Positions 19,929-30,506 of a stretch of 64,000 nucleotides of DNA are shown piece after piece. Position 1 is the first letter of the stretch. Each line of letters starts with the position of its first letter. The translations under genes and the position numbers were made by a program. Under the pieces are notes generated by a model that saw only the letters and a list, made by a program, of their open reading frames with translations, searched no databases and was not told the origin of the DNA. The DNA lies in the NCBI GenBank assembly GCA_949592205.1, contig CATIUR010000003.1:165715759-165779758 (forward strand), read 5' to 3'. The stretch is from Helichrysum umbraculigerum. Lineage: Eukaryota > Streptophyta > Magnoliopsida > Asterales > Asteraceae.

Positions 19929-22900
19929 CCTTGTTTTGTGTTATGTGCAGGAGCATGCTGTGAACAAGGATAGCTGGTGGTATGTAGACAGTGGATGCTC
20001 AAGACACATGACAGGAGAACGAAGTCTATTGACAGACTTCAAGGAAGGTCTCAAGCAAAAAGTCAATTTTGCAGGAGATAAAGGAGGAGTGATTACGGGA
20101 AAAGGAAAAGTTTGAAATGGAACTTTGACTCTTGAGGATGTGAACTATGTTGAAGAACTAACACACAACCTAGTGAGTGTTTCCCAAGTTTGTGATAAAG
20201 GTCATCCAGTTCATTTTAATGAAAAGGAAGCCTTAGTCCTGAAGCCGGGTTTCATAATTCCTGAGTAATGGATATTGATGAGGGCACCAAGGAAGAAGGA
20301 CATTCATGCAATCAACATGGGTGTTCCTAACTCTTCAATGGTGTCTACATGTCTATTATCCAAGGCTTCGGAAGCAGATGCTTTGTTATGGCATAGGAGA
20401 ATGGCACACCTGAACTGGAGAAAAATGAACTACATAACCAGAAATGGGTTGGTTCTAGGTGTACCACAAAAACGTTTCGAGTCTGAAGATAAGTGTGTTC
20501 CTTGCATGAAAGGAAATCAGCACAAGAAACCACACAAATCTAAGACTGAAAACTCTATCTCCACACCATTTGAATTGCTACACATGGACCTCTTCGGTCC
20601 TATAAGCAAGAGAAGTCTATGTGGCAAATGGTATTGTTTGGTTGTCACAGATGACTATTCTAGATTCTCGTGGGTATTCTTTTTAGGATCTAAGGATGAA
20701 ACTCCTGGAATTCTAATTGAGTTCTTTGATCTGGTAGATAATGTCTATAAAAAGAGAGTGAAGCGTATTCGTAGTGACAACGGAACAGAATTCAAAAATT
20801 CAACGTTGAATATCTATTGCTTAAGCAAAGGGATAATTCATCAATTCAGTGCACCTTATGAACCTCAACAGAATGGTGCTGCTGAAAGGAAGAATTGGAC
20901 GTTGATTGAAGCTGCTAGAACAATGCTTGCTGATTCAAAGCTTCCGGTCATCTTTTGGGCAGAAGCAGTGAATACCGCATGTTATGTTCTCAATAGAGTT
21001 CTTACGGTTAAAAGACATAACAAGACTTGTTATGAGCTTTTGAACAATAAGAAACCTAACTTAAAAGGGTTTGAACCCTTTGGAGTTTCATGCACTATAT
21101 TAAAGATCGGACATCAAGCTAAATTTGGTGAAAAGGCCGACGAAGGATTTTTCCTAGGTTATATGCCCAATTCGCCAAATAAAAGAGTCTTTAATAAAGT
21201 CACGAGACGTTTGGAAGTAGTTTATAATATTGAGGTTACGAGCTACTCACCTGATGTGCATAAGGGAGTTGATTGGCAATTTGATTATTCAGATCTCTTT
21301 GCATCATTTAAAGTTCCTATTAGTGACTATGTCAGTGATTCAGAGATAGCTGAACATTTAGTGTCTGAAGATGTGGATACTGGACATACTTCAACATCGA
21401 GTGTTCCGAATTCTGGAATCAAGACAAATGTTGATCCAAATCAACCATCTACTAGTGGATCTCAAAAATCCAAAGTAGATACACCTCTAAATGAAGAAGA
21501 GCTGACTAACAAATTAGTGAATGAAATCCTCACTCCACTGAGAGAGTTAAGAATATCTATGGGTATTGATAACTCACAGTTATCTAGAGAGGGTGTACCA
21601 GATTTGGAAGACATTCCTGAACAACATAGTGTTCTTGAGGAAATCGGTACTAACTTAGGAGATGAGATTCCAGTTGAGCCTGTTGCTTCAACTAGAACGA
21701 GTAAGAATCATCCCGTTGAAAATATCATCTGTGATATTAATACTCCAGTTCAAACAAGGACTCAATTAAAAGCTAGTACGTCTGAAGATTTAGAATACCA
21801 AAGCTTGTATACTGCATTGAAAGAGACAGGGATTCCTAATCAATGTCTACATTCATGCTTTATCTCACAAGTTGAGCCAAAAAATGTTCAAAAGGCTTTA
21901 AAAGAAAGCTCGTGGGTAGAAGCAATGCAAGAAGAACTGTCTCAGTTCTCTAAATTGCAAGTCTGGGAGTTGGTTGACCTACCAAAGGGAGAATATCCAA
22001 TTGGAACTAGATGGGTATTTAAGTGCAAGAGAGATGATAAAGGAATCGTTACTCGCAATAAAGCTCGTCTAGTGGTTCAAGGTTTTAATCAACAAGAGGG
22101 TATAGATTACAATGAAGTGTTTACACCAGTTGCTAGGCTAGAAGCAATTAGGGTGTTCTTAGCATTCGCATCATATTATGGTATAAAGGTTTATCAGTTG
22201 GATGTTAAGAGTGCCTTCTTGCATGGCAAAGTGGAAGAATTGGTGTATGTTTCACAACCGCCAGGGTTTGCTGATCCTGAGTATCCAGATAGAGTATATC
22301 ATTTGAATAAGGCTCTATATGGATTACATCAAGCACCAAGGATGTGGTATGGAACACTATCAACGTATCTACTTGAGAATGGATTTACAATAGGATCAAT
22401 TGCTAGTACACTGTTTGTGAAGTGGAAGAAGAAAGACTTTCTTCTCGTGCAAGTTAATGTTGATGACATTATCTTTGGATCGTCTGATGAAAAGATGTGT
22501 CAAGAATTCGAGAAAGTCATGAGAAAAAGGTTTGAAATGTCTGCAATGGGAGAGTTGAATTTCTTCTTAGGATTACAAGTTGATCAAAAGAAGGATGGAT
22601 TCTTTATTCATCAATCTAAATATACATATGAGCTATTAGAACGCTTTAAGATGGATGAAAGTAAGGTCTACAATACTCCAATTCCAGTCAATCATGGACT
22701 AGGTCCAGATACATCGAGTGATAGCGATGTGGATCCAACTCTTTATAGAGCCATGATCGGATCACTAATGTATCTAACAGCCTCTAGGCCTGACATAATG
22801 TTTGCTGTTTGTTTATGCGCAAGATATAAGGCTAATCCGAAAGAGTCACATATGCAAGCTGTTAAACGAATCTTTCGTTACCTCAAAGGGAAACCTAAGC

Positions 22901-23403
22901 TGGGTCTTTGGTATCCGATTGATGGAGACTTAGATCTCGTAGCTTATACTGATTCGGATTATGGAGGATGCAATCAGAATAGGAAATCTACGACTGGAGG
23001 ATGTCAATTCCTAGGAGGTAGATTAGTATCCTGGCAGTGCAAGAAGCAAACCTCGGTAGCCATTTCTACATGTAAAGTTGGGTATGTTGCAGCTGGCAGC
23101 TGTTGCTCTCAAGTTCTTTGGATTCAACAGCAACTGCGGGATTATGGGTTAAATATAACCAATACTCCTATGATGATTGATAATGAATCAACTATGTCGA
23201 TCACCAATAATCCGGTGAAGCACAGTAAAACTAAGAATATTGATATTCGACATCATTTTATTAGAGATTGTGCTGAAAAGAATATGATAAGGTTAGTTAT
23301 GGTTCCGACTACGGATAACTTAGCAGACCTCTACACCAAGGCGTTCGACAGAGCAAGATTTGAGACGTTGGTTCAACTAAATGGAATGAGAAATCTAGAG
23401 TGA
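19903..23403 (+). pseudogene. pol (protease, integrase, RT, RNase H) of the SIRE-like element
   Basis: This is in the +1 frame relative to gag. Protease: WYVDSGCSRHMTG at about 19978. Integrase: zinc-binding H-x4-H ... C-x2-C (LWHRRMAHLNWRK ... CVPCMKGNQHK, about 20383-20530), then the DDE residues in LHMDLFGP, RSDNGTEF and QNGAAERKN. RT: RNKARLVVQGFNQQEGIDYN and LDVKSAFLHGKVEELVYV. RNase H: AYTDSDYGGC and the end NLADLYTKAF. Lesions: in-frame TGA at 20113, TAA at 20266, Asn in place of the Tyr of the YVDD core (about 22456), and loss of both acidic residues of the usual STxEAEY motif in RNase H (here STCKVGY, about 23068). From 20275 to 23403 it is otherwise open (1042 codons). This copy is enzymatically dead. 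Confidence 0.92.
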
Positions 23404-24902
23404 TTAGTCTTCCAAGGGTATTTTTGTAATAGTGAGTCTTTTTATGTGTTAAAAAAAAAAGGCGTATGACATTCATTTGCTTGTTACCTAAGGGGAATCG
23501 CCTTCATTAAAGGATATAAATAAAATATTCTTTAAAACTTTTTAAGTTTTTATCTACAAAACTAAGGGAAATGATAGTACATTAGGAGAATAAGCTTAAC
23601 AATAATAAGCTTAAGTCCTAAGGATGATATGTTAGTAGGTTCAAATAAAGTTACTTTAGAACTACAGCGGTTCTATCAGGTATGTGTTTATATTTATTTG
23701 ATTATATACCTATATCCACAAGTTATAATTTGTCTATTTTTAGTGAAAACTTTAGATGGCTTCATCATATGATGTACTGGTAGGCAAATTATATGATATT
23801 TTCTAAGCCTTAAGAAGTTAATTAATTACTTGTTTATTATTTTGTGTTACTATTCTATGATGTATGACATTAGTCGTAATTGTTGAATGATGGTATTGCC
23901 ATACACTGTTATCATGCATTTCAAATGACAAATAGTAGCAATATGGGTATTAACTTAATTACTGGTAACTTTGTTGTACTGAGTACAGATCTGAAGCCTT
24001 TAATTAAATTAATATTCTCAAATATATTTTGAATAATGCTAGAAGGGATCCTCTGTTGTACTAAGTACAGATTTGGATAACATAGCATATTCAAGGTATG
24101 TCTGATATTTGTTTAACCTTAAAATTCAAGTGTATGCTATATGTTTCGAAAAGATACATCATTTAGTAACCGTTACCTTGAAATTAAACGATGCAGTGTT
24201 ATGAGTTTTACTTGAAATTCCTCAGTATGTCATATAATAGGAAGCACTTGATAATATTCATACTTACAATAAAATGTTTGCTTAGAAAATCGAGTATAAT
24301 TTGTTTATGTGGATCATAATACTCGTAATCGTCTTGAACTGTCTATAATTAAAAATATTCACTTTCAGTGAGTAATGTATTTATTAATTATGCTATGTGG
24401 ATAAAGGTACCTAAGATACAGTTTTCTAAATATAAATGTATAAATGATAAATTTAGTTGTAATTTTATGGTAATTTATTTGAATTTCATGAGGTATGTAT
24501 ACTAACAATCTACTTTGACTTTTTAATAAATTTTAAATAGCTTGTTCTTTCTAATATGATCTCTAAGCAGTTAAATTCTTATTCAGTTACGTTATGTATT
24601 TTATTTTAGTGATTAATAAAAAAGGTACTTGATACCACTGTTAGTTTTTATATTTCGTATTTTATTTTTATTTTTATTTTTAAAGTATTACCCTTTGGAA
24701 TAAAATTATGCTGAATAATGTCTCTAGTTATTGTTGAACAAACATTACAATTACAAGTGAAAAATAATTTTATTTTAGACTTGTAAAAATAAATGAGTTT
24801 TATTTTATACTTAGTTTTTATTTCGCAGTTTTAAATTTAGATTGCACGTTTGACCAGTCAAATCTGCAAAGTGAGTCAACCTGTGCGAAATTGAACAAAG
24901 GG
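23404..24902 (+). other. non-coding spacer after pol
   Basis: About 1.5 kb, AT-rich, without ORFs. It holds two copies of a 13-base palindrome (TGTACTGAGTACA at 23975-23987, TGTACTAAGTACA at 24057-24069) and several donor-like AG|GTATGT words (for example about 23679). It may contain the 3' end of the gag-pol message and the upstream promoter of the accessory unit. Confidence 0.6.
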
Positions 24903-24910
24903 TATAAAAA
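24903..24910 (+). promoter_or_regulatory. candidate internal TATA box for the accessory genes
   Basis: TATAAAAA in the context GGTATAAAAAGGGAC is a near-consensus plant TATA box. About 25-35 bases downstream begins a pyrimidine- and AC-rich stretch free of ATG for more than 150 bases, leading to a GTAAGT donor at 25097. Together these look like a promoter with a leader exon. No expression evidence is available. Confidence 0.5.
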
Positions 24911-24934
24911 GGGACAACTCAACGAACCGAACTC

Positions 24935-25096
24935 ACATTTTTCACATTTCTCACGAACCGAACTTAAATCCTCTGCGACTCGATTTCTGGCGAAACGAAC
25001 CGAACACTATTTTCTGTTGATTTTCGATTTTTTAGAACGAGGACGGAATTTTTGATCCGTGGAACTTATTCATCTTTGTATTACGCATCTTTTGAC
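24935..25096 (+). other. putative leader exon (5' UTR) of the accessory unit
   Basis: ATG-free sequence with several CGAACCGA words, ending at the strong donor GAC|GTAAGT. Joining it to the acceptor TTTTGTATTACAG at 26031 would place the start codon 26034 two bases into the next exon. The start of transcription is inferred from the TATA box. Confidence 0.45.
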
Positions 25097-26031
25097 GTAA
25101 GTTTCATACGATTTCACCGTGTAATTTGTGAGAAATCGATCGGTTTATGATTTCGAATGTTTCGGTTTAATTTTTCACGGATTTAATGCAAATTAGTGAT
25201 TTATCAAATCTAAAACATGTTAATAATGATTAATCGATGCTAATGGAACATGTTTTAAGTGTTTAATTGCTTCAAAACACATCTAATCGATGATTTAAAC
25301 GTTGATCTCGTTAAACCGTTCATCTTACGAATCAAGATCTAAACTCGCTTCGTAGCCCGCTCCAACGAACCGAGTCGAGTGATTTCGTTTGATTTCAGTT
25401 TAACGAACCGAACCGACTTTTTGGTTGACTTCAGTTGACTGAAACGAAACGAACTCGATTCGTTTGACTTCGTTTGACCTGAGCGACTCGAATTCAACTC
25501 GTGGAGATTCTGCGAACCGAGTTGAATGATTTATTTAATTCATTTTGTTTGACTTTGTGGACTGAATTAACGTTGTTGACTTCAGTTGACTTTGTAAAAT
25601 TAAATAAATTTTATAAGTTTTATATAATAACTTGTTTTCGATTTGAGAATCATGTGATTACAAATAATTAACAAGTTACTCGTTTTTACACTTTTAGACT
25701 TACGAACATGTGTTTATAAGTTAAATTGTGTTAACATTTAACAATTTCAGTTATTTCATATCGAAAGTCTTTCGACTCATAATCTAGTCGAGCAGCGTGT
25801 TCCGATATTTGTCGGCGGTATGATAACTTAAATTGTGATTTAACTAACAAACTTTATATAATTGAAAAGTTAATAATTTTTAATGGTTCAATTAAGATTC
25901 AGTGAATTAAGTTATTAGTTAATAGTAGACTTAGACGTTTGATGATCTTTTGATCATGATACGTAAAAGTTTAAATTGATTAATGTTTGTTTAGTTAATC
26001 TTTTTGCTATTTGGGTAATTTTGTATTACAG
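25097..26031 (+). other. putative leader intron with structured motif copy A
   Basis: GTAAGT...TTTTGTATTACAG, 935 nt, AT-rich, no ORF. It contains several CGAACCGA/CGAACTCGA words near its 5' end and, at 25760-25820, the 61-nt motif described separately. Confidence 0.45.
25760..25820 (+). other. 61-nt hairpin motif, copy A
   Basis: Two adjacent stems can form: CGACT/AGTCG around an 8-base loop, and CCGA/TCGG around a 6-base loop, followed by CGGT. Aligned without gaps to copy B (28368-28428), about 46 of 61 positions match. The stems are kept, four of the eight loop bases differ, and one C-G pair in the second stem becomes T-A in copy B. This is GC-rich for its surroundings. Confidence 0.6.
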
Positions 26032-27363
26032 ATATGGCGAACAGATCTTTCGAGAAGGGTCACAACATACTAGTGAACCTAGATCCGAACGAGCGCGGTG
26101 CTGAGCGCTTTGAGCAGATTCTGACTTATCTAGCACGATCGAGAATTCGATTTGCTATTACCGAGTCACCGCCGCTGAACAGAGATCTACTTACACAGTT
26201 TTGGAGAAACATTGTGTATGATGCTGCTGGGAATCCTCCAACGATTCGTACCACGGTGAATCAGCATCCTATTTCGTTTACTGCTGCTGATCTTCGACAG
26301 CTTTTACGTTTAGGAACAGTAGAACAAGACGCGGGTATTCATCCTTATTCTGCTGATTTCATTGAGGGTGCTTTGGGTCGTACTGGATATTCTGGACCCA
26401 GGAGAGGACGCCAGTTTGTCAAGGCGTTTGTTCTAGGACAGTGGAGATTCCTGTTTACGATTATTGTCTCTATTTTTGGGAACAAGAAGTCAGGATTAGA
26501 TGAGCTCAGCCCAGAGCTTATGTCTGCTGTACTGTCACTGGTTTACAATAAACCATACAGTTTCTCTTCTTACATCTTCAATTCTTTCATCGGACAGATT
26601 ACAGGACCTGTGAGAACGCAGTTTATTCTTTATCCCCGATTCTGCATGCTTCTGATTCGCAATCAAGTTCCGAACCTACCTGCTTATCAAGCTGATTTTC
26701 ATGTGGATACGATTGGGTTGAGAGGTTACAACGCTTGTTTTCTCTTATCCAAGCGTAAAGATGATATCAAACCGGAGGCTGCTGATCTTTTTGGGCATCT
26801 TCTTGATGCTGATTATGTTGCTCCACCAAACAATGGTTGGATGGATGCAGGAGCTCAACCTCAAGCTCAAGCTCAACAGCAACAGCAAGCTCAACAACAA
26901 CCTCCGGCTCCAGTTCCAGAAGCAGCTGAGCAACAAGAGCTCATTGAGGATGTTATACATCAGGCTGCACAACAAGGGGAGCAAGTTATACCTGAGCTAG
27001 CTGCTGAGGTTCTTCATGAGGTTCTGGTACAGAACGATGACGCTCATGATCCAGTTTTGGTTGCAATTGAACAGTTTAAGGATACTAAAGTTGTTGACCT
27101 AGAGGTTTTTCAACCTGAGGGTTCACAAGGTCAGAGGGGTGCTGGTCCATCTGTTCCTTTTAGGAAAGATGGTGATACATCATCTGATTCAGATTCTGAG
27201 GATACCACAGATGATGATGCGCTGAAGGTTTTAGAACCGACTGAGCGTGGAAAGCGAAAGCTTGTCGATGAGGATGATGATGAAGAGGCTCAACCTCTTA
27301 GGACTACACGTAGGAAGCGTGTTAGGACATCTACACCTGAGCTTTCGATTGGAAACATGCCAG

Positions 27364-27436
27364 GTTATTTATTTTATTACTAATAGTAGGTTGTAAATTG
27401 TGACATAGAGACTGAGATAGATCTTTTCTATAACAG
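27364..27436 (+). other. putative intron 1 of accessory gene 1
   Basis: 73 nt, GT-AG, with a CTTTTCTATAACAG acceptor. It contains in-frame stops if left in (the unspliced frame closes at 27383), and removing it restores the frame with exon 2. Confidence 0.6.
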
Positions 27437-27516
27437 TTACTAGGGAACGACAGCCTACTAGGTCTAAACCTACGATGCAATGACCGACTGCTCGTATATC
27501 TGAAACCTCAGAGCAG

Positions 27517-27608
27517 GTTAGAGATATGAGTATTGTTATTGCAATAGAATTTAATTAGAGATTGAGACAGTTAATTCTGTTACTGTTACTAATTTAAGTT
27601 GTATATAG
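27517..27608 (+). other. putative intron 2 of accessory gene 1
   Basis: 92 nt, GT-AG, with a TTAAGTTGTATATAG acceptor. Removal joins exon 2 to the coiled-coil exon in phase 0. Confidence 0.6.
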
Positions 27609-28184
27609 GTGTCTGGTATGACTGGTCGGTTTACGACAAACAAGGCTGCTCGTATTGCAGCTGGTATGTTGAGTGATGCGTTTGATAAGATGGTCCATCA
27701 AGTGGGACAATCTTCTTTTGCTCAAACTGCACAACAAACGACACCGCCAGTGAAAGCTTCTGAGAGGATTTCTACCTTGGAGTCTCGAGTTCAAACTCTT
27801 GAAGCTCAGAATGTTGTTCTTGCCAAGGAGTTTGCTGAGCAAGGTCTGGCTTATACTGCTCTGCTGAAGGCACACACGATGTTGATTAGAGATTCTGAGG
27901 ATAACCGGAGAAAGCTTGATCGACTTGAGCGTTTGGTGCTAGAGTTGACGAAGGACAAGCCGTCTCAGGGGGAGATTCTGGCATATCATGAGGCCTGCAG
28001 AGAAGATGAGCTTAGGAAGAAGCAGAGACGAGATGAAGATGATGATCCCAGTGCACACAAAGAGAGTGAGCCGACTGGTCCTTCAAAGACTAGTGAGCAA
28101 GCTACTACTCAGGGGGAGTCTGCGTCTGCTTGTGATGGTGTTGGTACAAGTACTGGTACAGGTGAAGCTGGTAAGACAGCTTAG

Positions 28185-28811
28185 ACTTATGTAGTTATTT
28201 GTACTTAGAATTTATTCGAATTATGATTGTATATTATAATTGTAATTGAATAATTGTATTGTAACTTAATATTTTGGTAATATATTCGGCTTGAGATTAA
28301 TATTACAAGTTAAATATATTAGAAATTATTTAAGTTAGTTGATTTTGAAAAGTTAAATAAATTAGTGATCGAAAGACTTCCGACTCATTGAGTAGTCGTG
28401 AGGCGTGTTCTGATTTATATCAGCGGTCAAAATTTATTTTAACTTAGACATTTTAGACTTGAGAGTTTTTATAACTAACAAGTTAAATATGTAATATTTT
28501 TGCTAGACAAATGATATATAATTTAAAAGTTAGATTGATATTTTGATTAAATCTTAGAAATTATATAAGATAATTAATAGTAAATTTAAATGCTTGGTGA
28601 TTATTCACAATGCATTAGAATTTAAATTTAATTAATATTTGTTAAGTATCTTAATAAGACTTAATAATTTTTGGTTGATTTAGGGTAATCAATAAAATTT
28701 TATAAGTTATATAATATGGTTATATCACACAATTGAGATAAATAAAGAGATTCTTAGATTGATTCAGAGAAATCAATGAAAGAATTTATATTATTAATTT
28801 GATTTGTGTAG
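28185..28811 (+). other. non-coding spacer or intron before accessory gene 2
   Basis: AT-rich, no ORF. Carries motif copy B at 28368-28428 and ends in the acceptor-like GATTTGTGTAG two bases before the ATG at 28814, the same arrangement as at 26031/26034. No obvious local donor with a leader was found, so splicing from the shared leader (donor 25097) is possible. Confidence 0.45.
28368..28428 (+). other. 61-nt hairpin motif, copy B
   Basis: Second copy of the motif at 25760-25820: CGACT/AGTCG stem with a different loop, then CTGA/TCAG in place of CCGA/TCGG, then CGGT. Confidence 0.6.
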
Positions 28812-28813
28812 GT

Positions 28814-29838
28814 ATGGAAATGCTAGAATTGAGTGACTCTGGAAGTGATCTTCTTGATGAAATCGATGAAGAAATTGATTTTGATCTTGAAGAATGAGAA
28901 TTTTTACTACCTGAAGATTGGACTGTTGTACCTGAGAATGTGCAAGACACTGGTGTAGATCTAGATGCAAATATTGATGAACACCATGTGAGCCCATCTA
29001 GGACAGAAGTTATTATTGAAAATGATCAAGGTCTAACAGTTGTCGATGTAGATGAAGAAATCGATGACTCAACCGATTCTGAAGATGATGAAACTTTGAT
29101 TCCTACCAAGAATCCAGCTGTTTTCCTTAAGAAACTTCCAAAACAGAAGAAGAAGGTTGGAGTTTCTGAAGTTGATATAACTGGAAAACGGGAACCTAAA
29201 AGAGGGGGATTGTTGGATGGTACTTTGACTCTGAACTGAAGCTTTTCGCTATCAAAAGGTTTGACGGAGTTCAATATTTTGAGAAAAAGCTTGCAGTATT
29301 TAGTTCGTTACCAAGATTTGAAATTAAAGATTTGGCTAGATTAGAGTTGAATAACCCGAGTGATGATGATTATGCTAAGTATGTTGAAAGAATAATCAGA
29401 ACTGAGGTTAGAACAAAGAAGTTTGAAAAGATTAAGCCAAGGAAAGGAAAGACAATCAAATTGAAGGAACGAAGTCAAAGGACTGAAAGGAAAAGGAGAA
29501 AGAAGGTTTATCCAGCTGTTAGGTGTGTTCAGCAGATTCCACTGAAGACAACGCCACTAGATATTCTGGGTAATATGAAGAGATGGCACGTGGATTCAGA
29601 GAATGGAGAAGCTGTCATGGTTGAAGCTGATGATGAGGTTGAAGGTGGTGAAAGAGAAATCTTCAGAGTTTATGACCATCGACACCTAATGAACATGTCG
29701 AAGAAAGATTTGATAAAGTTAAATGAAAATAGAAACTTGACGACAGAAGCATTGGGTGATTTAGCACGTGATTATCAAATGATGGTTAAGACTTATATCA
29801 AATTGAAGATTTGTGCTGGAAGTAAGATTTACAAGTAA
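28814..29838 (+). pseudogene. accessory gene 2 of the SIRE-like element, one stop and one frameshift
   Basis: Begins at ATG 28814 with very acidic sequence (SDSGSDLLDEIDEEIDFDLE), interrupted by TGA 28895. The same frame resumes and runs to 29239. A shift near the G-run at 29206-29210 moves the coding frame by one: the reading WYFDSELKLF...FDGVQYFEKK continues to 29838 (the separately open stretch 29332-29838). The middle is highly basic (KKLPKQKKK; RTERKRRKKV). The C-terminal half resembles proteins seen downstream of pol in related Asteraceae elements. No enzymatic motif or membrane segment is visible. Function unknown. Confidence 0.6.
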
Positions 29839-29889
29839 AGATCAAAGACAACTTGAAGACATAGTAGCATAGACGCTAGTGCTATTGTC

Positions 29890-29900
29890 AAGGGGGAGTC
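29890..29900 (+). other. polypurine tract
   Basis: AAGGGGGAGTC directly before the 3' LTR; the expected primer for plus-strand DNA synthesis. Confidence 0.85.
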
Positions 29901-30500
29901 TGGTGGGACATGTATTTGTGACAACAGATCTAGCTTGTAATAGTACTAGTGATTATTGTAATCAAGTATGTACAATTGAAATTGAATTGTAATAATTGAT
30001 ATGATATTAGTTTGTTGTTAATATTAAGATAAAGTGTTCAACGAATATCGAGAATGAAAATGCAAACTAAAGTCTGTCTGCGAGATGAGATCTCAAGTCG
30101 CAGGATTGAGTTCTGCGAGTCGAGATCTGGGCACGCAAAGGTGGCAACGAACCGAGACCATAATGGGCTTGGTTTTGGGCTGCGAAGTCAGTCGACTCGC
30201 AGAGCCCATCGGGCTGCGAGTCGAGTCGGCAGAAATCTTATATATACAAAATTAGGGTTTAAACAATTAGAACTTTTGCCAATTCGTTTTCCAGAGCTTG
30301 TTATTGCGATTCTAAGCATTCTAAGGTTAGGTATTGATCGATTAACATTAATTAATCGATACAAAACCTTGTTGATTAATCAATTCGATATTATCTTGCG
30401 AAACAATTCGTTCACAATCCGTGAACTAAGTATTGAGGAATTCCGCGCCTTAATACCTAAAGAAAACCTCGTTATCGATCCATAACACACGGGACTTACA
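29901..30500 (+). repeat. 3' LTR
   Basis: Begins TGGTGGGACATG and ends GGGACTTACA. About 97% identical to the 5' LTR, with a 16-base deletion near 30025 relative to it. The 143-codon ORF at 30054-30485 mirrors the one in the 5' LTR. Confidence 0.95.
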
Positions 30501-30506
30501 AAAAAA

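Larger units (their letters stand above)
26034..28184 (+). pseudogene. accessory gene 1 of the SIRE-like element, three exons, one nonsense codon
   Basis: Exons 26034-27363, 27437-27516 and 27609-28184. Introns of 73 and 92 nt run CAG|GTTATT...CTATAACAG and CAG|GTTAGA...TATATAG. Lengths 1330 + 80 + 576 keep one frame through to TAG 28182, about 661 codons, with a single in-frame TGA at 27481 in exon 2. Residues ~1-260 resemble a plant retroelement-associated domain (LTQFWRNIVYD, FVLGQWRFLFT, YPRFCMLLIRNQ) that I know from ORFs downstream of pol in Asteraceae copia elements. A Gln-rich stretch (~272-297) is followed by an acidic region and a basic, nuclear-signal-like GKRKLVDEDDDEEAQ...RRKRVR. 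Exon 3 has a coiled coil (~490-560 in the joined numbering). No signal peptide or convincing membrane helix is seen, so an envelope role is not supported. Function unknown. Confidence 0.7.
16021..30500 (+). mobile_element. complete SIRE-like Ty1/copia LTR retrotransposon, 14.5 kb
   Basis: Two LTRs (16021-16636 and 29901-30500) begin TG and end ACA. Each is flanked outside by a run of A, so a 5-bp AAAAA duplication fits but is weak evidence. A tRNA-Met primer site is at 16639-16650 and a polypurine tract at 29890-29900. Gene order is gag, protease, integrase, RT, RNase H, the copia order, followed by ~6.5 kb with accessory ORFs. The long gag with a coiled coil, the great length and ORFs after pol are features of the SIRE lineage. 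By eye the LTRs differ at about 17 of 600 positions plus one 16-bp deletion in the 3' copy (near 30025), so about 97% identity. All coding regions carry lesions, so this copy cannot act alone. Confidence 0.93.

Noticed and set aside
23675..24900. Extra exons after pol from several AG|GTATGT words
   Set aside because: No open frames or matching acceptors with coding sequence; only donor-like words can be seen.
26034..27383. Envelope glycoprotein of an endogenous retrovirus
   Set aside because: No signal peptide, fusion peptide or membrane anchor is visible; composition is nuclear-like.
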